Assembly (NCBI GenBank): GCA_946482625.1
Contig: CAMLSH010000048.1
Location: 1-13,949, forward strand
DNA from: an uncultured Opitutaceae bacterium
GTDB taxonomy: Bacteria; Verrucomicrobiota; Verrucomicrobiae; Opitutales; Opitutaceae
Reading direction: 5' to 3'
Length of the DNA: 13,949 bases
The notes beneath the pieces are model-generated. The model saw only the letters and a program-made list of their open reading frames with translations, had not been told where the DNA came from and did not search any database. Positions 6,698 to 13,040 of this stretch are shown in pieces. The translations under genes were made by a program, and so were the position numbers. How positions within the stretch are numbered: position 1 is the first letter of the stretch; each line of letters opens with the position of its first letter.

Positions 6698-7684
6698 ATG
6701 CAAAACACCCGTTTCTCCCAAGCGAGACGATTCTTCCTCGGCTTCGGCATTATCGCCAGCCTCGCTCTAGCCGGTTGCAAAACGACCGCGGTGACAAATC
6801 TCACCCCGGGTTCGTTGCCCTCCAACCCCTCACATATCTACACGATCTCCGCTCGTATCAAACCTACTGGAGCGAACTTCGTACCCGGCACCGTGCTCCC
6901 GAGCATCATCATCGACGGTCAGAAGTACCGCATGCTGAAGAGCCCGCTGGGCGAGGATATCTACGAGTTCGACTACCAGCTGGCTTCCGGCCGCACCGAA
7001 CTCGCCTACTATTTCGAGTACACCTATCAGGTGAGCAACAACGGCATCCTCAGCTCGCGCGAGGGTTACAGCCAGGTCCAACGCGCCGCCATCGTCGGTC
7101 GCTACGTGCTCTCGCTCGAAACCAACCGCGGCCCGGTCGGCGCCAAAGTCAGCATCCTCGGCCGCGGTTTCACACCCGCCGACGTCGTGTACTTCGACGA
7201 ATCTCCCGTCCGCACCGTTTTCGAATCCGCCAACGCGATCAGCTTCTACGTCCCGTCGGTTGAAACCAATCGCAACTACAAGGTCTCCATCGGCGGCGCC
7301 CTCGGCCAATCCGCCGCCGGTACCTTCCGCGTCGATGGCATGGGCGGCGCCTCCGAAGGCTCGGCCCAGACCTTCACGCCGGCTCCCGGCGGCCTCAACG
7401 CCACCACCGGCGGCGCGCTCCTCGTCAATCCTTCCGCGCTCTCTCTAAAGCAGGGCCAGAAGGTGAACCTGACGTTCACCACGCCTGTCACGGCGACCGC
7501 CGGCGGACTCCTCATCGACATCACGACCGACGTTCCCGAAAGCGTGATCATGCCCGAGGTCATCGTACCCGCCGGCAGCAACACCGTCACGATCGCCATC
7601 GAAGCCGGCCGTCCCGGCGTCGGCAGCCTCTTCTGCAAAGGCCCCGGCGTGCGCGAACTCGTGATTCCGGTCACCGTCCGCTGA
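6698..7684 (+). CDS. IPT/TIG-domain lipoprotein of unknown function
   Basis: A 328-residue protein. The first 27 residues form a lipoprotein signal (RR near 10-11, core FFLGFGIIASLA, lipobox LAGC with the acylated Cys27), so it is probably anchored in a membrane facing the periplasm or the surface. Residues 46-115 look like a beta-rich domain (IIIDGQKYRML, ELAYYFEYTYQV). Residues 135-212 form an IPT/TIG-type Ig fold (GAKVSILGRGFTPADVVYF, ISFYVPSVETNRNYKVSIGG). A low-complexity Gly/Ala/Ser linker (213-240) leads to another beta-sandwich-like C-terminus. No catalytic motif is visible, so a binding or structural surface role is likely. The start was chosen because the lipoprotein signal begins there; only a weak GGAAAA precedes it. 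A strong terminator follows, so it appears to be a single-gene unit. Confidence 0.82.
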   Translation: MQNTRFSQARRFFLGFGIIASLALAGCKTTAVTNLTPGSLPSNPSHIYTISARIKPTGANFVPGTVLPSIIIDGQKYRMLKSPLGEDIYEFDYQLASGRTELAYYFEYTYQVSNNGILSSREGYSQVQRAAIVGRYVLSLETNRGPVGAKVSILGRGFTPADVVYFDESPVRTVFESANAISFYVPSVETNRNYKVSIGGALGQSAAGTFRVDGMGGASEGSAQTFTPAPGGLNATTGGALLVNPSALSLKQGQKVNLTFTTPVTATAGGLLIDITTDVPESVIMPEVIVPAGSNTVTIAIEAGRPGVGSLFCKGPGVRELVIPVTVR

Positions 7685-7730
7685 ACAGGCGTCGGTCAGT
7701 CCTGGCGAAGTAAATACACTCCCCCTTTTC

Positions 7731-7761
7731 AAGCCGGTGCGTCTCACGCACCGGCTTTTTT
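7731..7761 (+). terminator. Rho-independent terminator after the lipoprotein gene
   Basis: A perfect 12-bp stem (AAGCCGGTGCGT paired with ACGCACCGGCTT), a CTC loop and a run of six T. It begins 47 bp after the lipoprotein stop. The strength on the plus strand is obvious; the minus side lacks a T run. Confidence 0.93.
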
Positions 7762-7861
7762 ATTTCCCAGAACCTCCCTCCGGATCTCCCCGTGGCGAAT
7801 CCTCAGCCGGAGGATCGAACTCAGCGGCATCCGATCCGCAACGCGCTCCAAACTCGCCTCA

Positions 7862-7894
7862 ACGCCTTTTGCGTCTTCTGCGCCTTCTGTGGCC
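7862..7894. repeat. Short 9-bp periodic tandem repeat
   Basis: Successive 9-mers ACGCCTTTT, GCGTCTTCT and GCGCCTTCT are followed by GTGGCC. The two central units differ by one base and the first differs from the third by two. The array is noncoding and lies in the 3' flank of rsmB. The motif resembles short AGAAGGCGC-type intergenic repeats that I have seen in unrelated bacterial genomes; its function is unknown. Confidence 0.5.
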
Positions 7895-7938
7895 AAGTCC
7901 TCCAGCCAAGGCATTCCCCTCCCGCCGCCAACCACGCC

Positions 7939-9246
7939 TCAACTCTTTCGCTGCAGCAGAAACGCCGCCGCGCCGTCGTGCCCGTTTTCCCACGGCTTCG
8001 CGATAGCCGATTTCTCCAACGCGAAACCCACACCGGCTGCACTCTTCAAAAACGCCTGCACCACGTCCTCATTCTCGTCTTCATCGAGACTGCACGTGCT
8101 GTAAACGATCCGCCCACCCGCCGCCACGACCTGCGCCGCCGCCGTGAGCAAACTGAGTTGTTGCCGCCCGTGTTTGGCAAAATCCCCTGCCTGCAACCGC
8201 CATTTCACGTCCGCACGATGCCGCATCACGCCCGTGTTCGAACACGGCACATCGATCAACACCGCCGCGTACTCCGCCGGTAGACCCGCCTCTGCGAAAA
8301 TCGCAGCGCCCGACGCCACTAGATCTCCCTGCACCAGCGCCGTCTCCACACCGGACACGCGCGCCAGGTTTTCCTTCAACCGGTCCACGCGCACCCCGGG
8401 CAAATCCACCGCCACGACCCGGCCGGAACCGAGTGTATCCGCAATCGCCAGACTTTTCCCGCCGGGTGCCGCGCACATATCGAGCACGCATTCGCCCGCT
8501 TTCAGTCCGAGCAACTCCACCGCCAGCCGCGTCGCCGGATCTTGTAGATAGATGAGTCCCGCCGCCAACGCCGCCTCAACCTGAGGCCAATGGCCTTGCT
8601 TCACCTCATAAAAACCGGCCCAAGCCGTCGGCGCGAGCCAGCTCAACTCCTCCTCCGAAGGAGCGCGCTCGCGATTACGCCAACGCGCAAAAAGCGGTGC
8701 CGGTTTCTGATTCCACTCCAATAGCGCTCGCGTCGCCTCCACGCCAAACTGCGCCAGCCAGCGTTTCACCAACCACTCAGGATGCGAAAAATACTCCGCG
8801 ATCTGCTCCGCGCCCGCGGCCTTTGGCGGCACCGGTTCGCTGGCCAGACCTGCGGCGAGCTTGCGCACCACGGCATTGACCAGTCGCGCCTCCGACGGAC
8901 TCGCCAAGACCTTCGTCTGCTCGACCGCATGATGCCCCACGCGCGCCGCATGATGCTCATCACCGCCCTCGATCAGTTCAAAACCCGCCACCAATAAAAT
9001 TCCCTGCACCCGAGGCCGCGGCGGCAGCGTGATCAACGCGCGCAGGTGCGAATCGATCCGCCCACGATGCCGGACCGCGCCGAGAAACAAATTTTGACTG
9101 CGCCCCCGATCCACTCCGCTCAACCCGCGCGGCAGACTCTCCAGCAGCGCATCCACGCGTTCGCCCTTCTCCACCCAACGCGCCACGAGACGGGCCGCAT
9201 GCGCCCATGGCGTCAGACTCAGATCGGTATTGGAAGGAGGATTCAT
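7939..9246 (-). CDS. rsmB: 16S rRNA (cytosine-967 C5)-methyltransferase RsmB
   Basis: A 435-residue protein, normal for RsmB, which uses SAM to make m5C967 in 16S rRNA. The N-terminal 130 residues form the NusB-like RNA-binding domain (RGRSQNLFLGAVRHRGRID, LVNAVVRKL). The C-terminal Rossmann domain carries motif I DMCAAPGGK (256-264), the motif IV cysteine Cys335 in DVPCSNTGV and the catalytic motif VI Cys385 in STCSL; both cysteines of the RNA m5C methyltransferase mechanism are intact. I chose the ATG at 9246, which has GAGG nine bases upstream; a GTG at 9264 would add six residues. It is divergent from the GreA-fusion gene. The C-terminus DGAAAFLLQRKS matches the usual family ending. Other m5C methyltransferases (NOP2/RsmF type) lack the NusB-like domain. 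Confidence 0.93.
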   Translation of the reverse strand: MNPPSNTDLSLTPWAHAARLVARWVEKGERVDALLESLPRGLSGVDRGRSQNLFLGAVRHRGRIDSHLRALITLPPRPRVQGILLVAGFELIEGGDEHHAARVGHHAVEQTKVLASPSEARLVNAVVRKLAAGLASEPVPPKAAGAEQIAEYFSHPEWLVKRWLAQFGVEATRALLEWNQKPAPLFARWRNRERAPSEEELSWLAPTAWAGFYEVKQGHWPQVEAALAAGLIYLQDPATRLAVELLGLKAGECVLDMCAAPGGKSLAIADTLGSGRVVAVDLPGVRVDRLKENLARVSGVETALVQGDLVASGAAIFAEAGLPAEYAAVLIDVPCSNTGVMRHRADVKWRLQAGDFAKHGRQQLSLLTAAAQVVAAGGRIVYSTCSLDEDENEDVVQAFLKSAAGVGFALEKSAIAKPWENGHDGAAAFLLQRKS

Positions 9247-9331
9247 CCGCGCCAACCTCGGCACCGCAGCCCCCTTGGCAAGACCGAAGCCGTTCCCACC
9301 CGCACGAGATTTTCACTCGGTAAAGCGCTGG

Positions 9332-9361
9332 TTGACATCCCCCGTCTCACTGCCCTCAACT
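9332..9361 (+). promoter_or_regulatory. Possible promoter for the GreA-fusion gene
   Basis: A perfect -35 hexamer TTGACA (9332-9337) lies 58 bp upstream of the start of the GreA-fusion gene. The best -10 at 18-bp spacing is TCAACT (9356-9361), which matches only three of six positions. The -35 is convincing and the -10 is not, so this is tentative. Confidence 0.3.
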
Positions 9362-9389
9362 GAACAATTCAGAATCGCCACATCACCTT

Positions 9390-11228
9390 ATGAATTCGGA
9401 AGCTGTCTCTGCGCTAATTGCCAAAAACCCGACGCTCAAGGCGTCCAAAGCCAAGTTGGAGGCCATGGCTTCGGGCAGCTACGTCATCCACCGCAGTTGG
9501 GGTTTTGGGCAGATCAAATCCTACGACGAGTCTGCGCAAAAACTGATCATCGATTTCCTCAATAAGAAAAATCACCCCATGGACCCGGCCTTCTGCGTCG
9601 GCACCATGGAAGTGCTCCCGGCAAAACATCTGCTCGTCCGCAAGCAGACCGACACCGCCACGATCAACGACTTGATCGCCAACAATCCCGCCCAGCTCGT
9701 CGTGGAAGCACTTCTCGGATACGAGAATCACGCCACCACCGCGATCGACCTCGAGATCACGCTCGCCCAAGTCATCGGCGAGGAAAAGTTCAAGAAATGG
9801 TGGTCCGCCGCCAAGAAGGCCATCGCCAAGGACCCACGCATCGCTGTCCCGGTTAAGAAGACCGAGTGCTACGTTCTCCGCGAGACGCCCGTCTCCGCCG
9901 AAGACGAGATCCTCGAACAATTCAAAAATACTCGCTCGGCCCGCCGCCGCATCCTGCTCGCCGAAAAACTCATCGGCACCTTCGACTCCAAAGAGGTTCA
10001 ACCTCACCTGCAGGACATCCTCACCGGCCTCGCCGAAGCCGTCAAAGACAGCAATCAGATCGACGCCGCCGAGCGCCTCGTTGGTGCCGCCATCCGCGAC
10101 GATCTCGCGAAAGGCGTCGGCATCGATCCCGCCACACTTGAGCCATCACAGGCTTCCCTGATCGCCAACGTCCGCGACCTTCCGTCCATCGCGGAAAAAA
10201 TCCCGGTCCAGTTCCAAAGCCGCTTCCTCGAACTCGTCAAAGAGACGCACCCCGTCGAAGCCCGCGACATCGCCTTCACGCTCCTCAAGACCAGCCAGGG
10301 CAAATTCACCACCGAGTGCATCAACTTCCTCGTTGAAAACGGCCACGCCGACGAACTCGCCGCCTCGCTCAAACGCTGGCAGGTCGAGCAAAACCTCCGC
10401 GCTCCGGTCCTCCTCTGGATCATCAAGAACCGCCACTCGAAGAAGTTCGCGAAGCTCCTCAACGACCTCATCAGCCCGCGCCTGCTAAGCTCCATCTTCT
10501 TCGCGATCGACTACGAAGCGCTCCAGGCCTCCAACGCCCGCCGCATCCCGCTCGCCGAAATCCTCAGCGACGACGCCGATCTGATCGGTGACCTCCTCTC
10601 GACCGCCGATCCAGAAACCGCCCGCGATCTCGCGAACGCCCTTCTCCTGAATCAAGGCTTCGAAGAGCTCACCAAGAAGTCGCTGCTCGCGCGCTTCATC
10701 AAAATCTTCCCCTCCATCCAGACGCTCGTCGCCTCCGAGGCCGACAGCAAAGAGGAGCAGCTCCTCGTTTCCCGCGAGAGTTACGAGCGCCGCCGCGAAG
10801 AGTACGAGACTATCGTTTCCAAGAAGATCCCGGAAAATTCCAAGGCCATCGCGACCGCTCGCGAGCACGGCGACTTGAAGGAAAATTCCGAATACAAGAT
10901 GGCCAAGCAGGACCAGCAGGTCCTCATGGCGCAGAAATCCCTCCTCGAAAAAGAACTCGGCCGCGCCCGCATCACCGACTTCAAGGAAGCCGCCGTCGAT
11001 CAAGTCAGCGTCGGCAGCGTTGTGGACGTCAAAGTTGGCGGCAAAACCGTTCGCTACACCATCCTCGGTGTGTGGGACAGCGTCCCGGACAAGAACGTCA
11101 TATCCTACAAGACCCCGCTCGGCCTCGCGCTTCTCTCCAAGAAAGTCGGCGACACCGTGAAGGTGAAGATCGGTACCTCCGAAGAGAACTACACGATCAC
11201 CGGCATCTCCCGCTACGTGGACGCCTGA
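9390..11228 (+). CDS. Large GreA-type transcript cleavage/elongation factor with long N-terminal extension
   Basis: A 612-residue protein, about four times the size of ordinary GreA (about 158). The last 155 residues are a complete GreA. The antiparallel coiled coil runs about 460-530, and its tip motif REHGDLKENSEY contains Asp495 and Glu498, the acidic pair that places Mg2+ in the RNA polymerase secondary channel. The FKBP-like C-terminal domain follows (SYKTPLGLALLSKKVGDTV). Rescue of backtracked polymerase by stimulating transcript cleavage is therefore expected. The N-terminus (about 28-85, YVIHRSWGFGQIKSYD) resembles a small Tudor/SH3-like beta domain. The middle (about 90-455) is largely helical, with repeat-like helices and a WW segment near 137. 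Long GreA proteins of this kind occur in Chlamydiae. The ATG at 9390 has no Shine-Dalgarno sequence. The gene is monocistronic, ending at a strong terminator. Confidence 0.92.
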   Translation: MNSEAVSALIAKNPTLKASKAKLEAMASGSYVIHRSWGFGQIKSYDESAQKLIIDFLNKKNHPMDPAFCVGTMEVLPAKHLLVRKQTDTATINDLIANNPAQLVVEALLGYENHATTAIDLEITLAQVIGEEKFKKWWSAAKKAIAKDPRIAVPVKKTECYVLRETPVSAEDEILEQFKNTRSARRRILLAEKLIGTFDSKEVQPHLQDILTGLAEAVKDSNQIDAAERLVGAAIRDDLAKGVGIDPATLEPSQASLIANVRDLPSIAEKIPVQFQSRFLELVKETHPVEARDIAFTLLKTSQGKFTTECINFLVENGHADELAASLKRWQVEQNLRAPVLLWIIKNRHSKKFAKLLNDLISPRLLSSIFFAIDYEALQASNARRIPLAEILSDDADLIGDLLSTADPETARDLANALLLNQGFEELTKKSLLARFIKIFPSIQTLVASEADSKEEQLLVSRESYERRREEYETIVSKKIPENSKAIATAREHGDLKENSEYKMAKQDQQVLMAQKSLLEKELGRARITDFKEAAVDQVSVGSVVDVKVGGKTVRYTILGVWDSVPDKNVISYKTPLGLALLSKKVGDTVKVKIGTSEENYTITGISRYVDA

Positions 11229-11284
11229 GTTCACTTCAACGCCGGCTGATTCCAACATCAGTCAGGCAGTCCTCACCCCTCTCC

Positions 11285-11315
11285 AAGGCCAACGGATCTT
11301 CCGTTGGCCTTTTTT
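11285..11315 (+). terminator. Rho-independent terminator after the GreA-fusion gene
   Basis: A perfect 12-bp stem (AAGGCCAACGGA paired with TCCGTTGGCCTT), a TCT loop and six T. It begins 57 bp after the stop codon. Confidence 0.93.
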
Positions 11316-11359
11316 ATTCCCGCAATTTCGCCCCACCCGCTCCAGCCGCATCGCGGCAC

Positions 11360-11388
11360 AAAAAAGGCGGCCCAAGAAAGGCCGCCTT
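11360..11388 (-). terminator. Rho-independent terminator for the DUF4870-like gene
   Basis: On the minus strand a 9-bp stem (AAGGCGGCC paired with GGCCGCCTT), a 7-base loop and a run of six T. It lies just downstream of the stop of the membrane-protein gene at 11414. It faces the plus-strand terminator at 11285-11315, so the two genes are insulated from each other. Confidence 0.88.
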
Positions 11389-11413
11389 CGTAGCTGCTCC
11401 TGAACGCGTTTCC

Positions 11414-11794
11414 TTACTCAAAAGCCGTACCAAACCATTTTTGGAAGTAGGGCCCAAGGATCGGCGCCGGCTTCATTTCACCCGACGCGGCGGCGATCAA
11501 TCCCATGAGCCAAACGATGAAAAGCACAATCATGCCGACGATTAGTACCAGCCATCCGAGAATGGGAATGATCCCAATGAAACCGAGACACACCCCGGTG
11601 ATAACAATTCCGAGAGCTTGTCGGAGATGGAAAGTCCCGAGCTTGGTCTTCTTATTCCCGTGCATGACGATCGCTACAATGAAACCGATGATCGTGATGT
11701 AGCTCAGGATGGCCACGGTCTTGTCTTCGTTCGAAGCAACCGCGGGCGTTGGAGGAGGCGGCGGTGCTGAAGGAATCGATGAGGATGTATCCAT
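11414..11794 (-). CDS. Small DUF4870/Tic20-like integral membrane protein
   Basis: A 126-residue protein. A proline-rich, probably cytoplasmic N-terminus (residues 7-17, five consecutive Pro) is followed by NEDKTVAILSYI, a hydrophobic segment (about 27-45), the conserved-looking KLGTFHLRQALGI (51-63), and two more hydrophobic segments (about 62-79 and 81-103). The order of an initial helix, an F-H-x-x-Q-A-L motif and a helical hairpin fits the DUF4870 family, whose function is unknown. Met at 11794 was chosen because a longer frame to 11869 adds only low-complexity residues; neither start has a Shine-Dalgarno sequence. It is monocistronic, divergent from the ArsR-methyltransferase gene, and has its own terminator. 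Confidence 0.78.
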   Translation of the reverse strand: MDTSSSIPSAPPPPPTPAVASNEDKTVAILSYITIIGFIVAIVMHGNKKTKLGTFHLRQALGIVITGVCLGFIGIIPILGWLVLIVGMIVLFIVWLMGLIAAASGEMKPAPILGPYFQKWFGTAFE

Positions 11795-11919
11795 AGTATG
11801 CGGCGGTCGGGTTGGTTGAGGAAGAACCGACAGCCCCGGCAGCCTGCAAGGCCCCGGGAACTCCGTCAATCCAGCCGACGCTCTTGTAAAAACAGCTTGG
11901 ACTGTAAATCTCGGCGCAG

Positions 11920-12852
11920 ATGAACGCCTCTTGGGAAACGCTTAAAATCCTCTCCGATCCCACCCGCGTGCGCCTGCTCGCGCTGTTGATCAGCGAAGAG
12001 CTCTCCGTCGCCGAACTCCAGGAAGTCCTCGGCATGGCCCAGTCCCGCATCTCGTCGCAACTCGCGCTCCTCCGCCAGGCCGACCTCGTCTCCGACCGTC
12101 GCGAGGGGAAAAAAGCGTTCTACTCCCTCCGCACCCAAAGCGATCCGCGCCAGCTCGGCCTCGTCCGCTCCGCCTGCGAAGCCGTCTCCGTTCAGCCGGA
12201 GCTCGTCGAAGATCGCGCCAATCTCCAACGTATCCTCGCCCGCCGCCGCCAACAATCGGAAGCGTATTTCAATTTCATCGCCGGCAAGCTCGGCAAAAAC
12301 TACTGCCCCGGCCGCTCGTGGGAAGCCATCGGGCATCTCGCGCTCCGCCTCACGCCCGCGATCACCATCGCCGATCTCGGCGCCGGCGAAGGACTCATCT
12401 CGCAGCTCCTCGCCCGCCGCGCCGAGCGGGTCTGGTGTATCGATAATTCCCCTCGCATGGTCGAGGTCGGCACCGACTTCGCCGCCAACAACGGCCTCGC
12501 CAATCTCTCCTACAAACTCGGCGACATCGAAGCCGTTCCCCTGCCCGACGCCTCCGTCGATCTCGCGATCCTCAGTCAGGCGCTCCATCACGCGCAGCAC
12601 CCGCAAAAAGCCGTCGCCGAAGCCTACCGCATTCTAAAACCCGGCGGACAGATCCTGATCCTCGACCTCAAAGCGCACACTTTCGAAAAAGCCCGCGAGC
12701 TCTACGCCGACGTCTGGCTCGGCTTTAAAGAAAACGAACTCCACAACTTTTTGCAGAAAGTCGGTTTCCAGCAACTCGACGTCACCACCGTCGCGAAGGA
12801 GCCCAACGAGCCGCACTTCGAAACGCTCCTCGCGAGCGGCACTAAAATCTGA
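11920..12852 (+). CDS. Fused ArsR-family HTH regulator / SAM-dependent methyltransferase domain
   Basis: A 310-residue protein. Residues 1-72 are a winged helix of the ArsR type (LKILSDPTRVRLLALL, recognition helix near MAQSRISSQLALLRQADLV, wing REGKKAFYSL). The usual metal-binding ELCVCDL is replaced by ELSVAEL without cysteines, so it is not a metal sensor of that type. Residues 130-310 are a class I methyltransferase fold: motif I ADLGAGEG (151-158), acidic Asp175 in CIDNSPRM, GDIEAVPLPDASVDLAILS (201-219) and LKPGGQILILDL. This architecture matches SahR-type regulators, which sense S-adenosylhomocysteine and control the methionine cycle. That role is inferred; no methionine-cycle gene is in the window, and catalytic activity is unproven. 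The ATG at 11920 lacks a Shine-Dalgarno sequence. Confidence 0.87.
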   Translation: MNASWETLKILSDPTRVRLLALLISEELSVAELQEVLGMAQSRISSQLALLRQADLVSDRREGKKAFYSLRTQSDPRQLGLVRSACEAVSVQPELVEDRANLQRILARRRQQSEAYFNFIAGKLGKNYCPGRSWEAIGHLALRLTPAITIADLGAGEGLISQLLARRAERVWCIDNSPRMVEVGTDFAANNGLANLSYKLGDIEAVPLPDASVDLAILSQALHHAQHPQKAVAEAYRILKPGGQILILDLKAHTFEKARELYADVWLGFKENELHNFLQKVGFQQLDVTTVAKEPNEPHFETLLASGTKI

Positions 12853-12886
12853 GCCGCGACGCCTTCGCGCGCACCGCCGCCCGAAC

Positions 12887-12909
12887 TGTAGGAGCGGCTT
12901 TACGCCGCA
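12887..12909. repeat. REP-like palindromic element
   Basis: TGTAGGAGCGGCTTTACGCC followed by GCA. It has the GTAGGAGCGGC head and an imperfect hairpin (GCGGC/GCCGC around TTTAC) typical of REP-type extragenic repeats in Pseudomonas and Xanthomonas. Only one copy is seen here, in the convergent gap between the ArsR-methyltransferase gene and the AMP-ligase gene, the usual place for REP elements. Confidence 0.5.
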
Positions 12910-12927
12910 CCCGCACCGTCCGCGACC

Positions 12928-12952
12928 CGATGTCATTCCCTGGATGACATCG
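12928..12952. other. Perfect inverted repeat in convergent intergenic gap
   Basis: CGATGTCAT and ATGACATCG form a perfect 9-bp stem around TCCCTGG, with one more wobble and one G-C pair possible inside. There is no T run on either side, so it is not a standard terminator. It lies 76 bp after the stop of the ArsR-methyltransferase gene and may stabilise or end that transcript by a U-independent route, or be a protein-binding palindrome. Confidence 0.55.
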
Positions 12953-12971
12953 AAACAGTCCGTTCAGAGCT

Positions 12972-12990
12972 AAAAAGCGTGATCCCACGC
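12972..12990 (-). terminator. Probable intrinsic terminator for the AMP-ligase gene
   Basis: On the minus strand GCGTG, loop GGAT and CACGC are followed directly by TTTTT. The stem is only 5 bp but GC-rich, and it sits about 50 bp after the stop of the minus-strand ligase gene, as expected for its terminator. Confidence 0.55.
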
Positions 12991-13040
12991 GCTGCCCCCT
13001 CACGGGTAGCTTGAGCTCGCCGTCCCCAACGCCCCGCGCA

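Noticed and set aside
9360..9372. Small palindrome CTGAACAATTCAG upstream of the GreA-fusion gene
   Set aside because: Five-base arms are expected by chance at this window length and no regulator is implied.
10485..11258. A 257-codon minus-strand frame opposite the GreA domain
   Set aside because: Composition is Asp/Glu/Gly-rich, typical of an antisense shadow, and the plus strand carries intact GreA motifs.
11866..12606. A 246-codon minus-strand frame opposite the ArsR-methyltransferase gene
   Set aside because: It has no domain and the plus-strand frame is complete and well motif-supported.
12853..13040. A possible SAM/SAH riboswitch near the SahR-like gene
   Set aside because: The region lies between two converging 3' ends and shows only simple hairpins, with no multi-stem aptamer pattern I can recognise.
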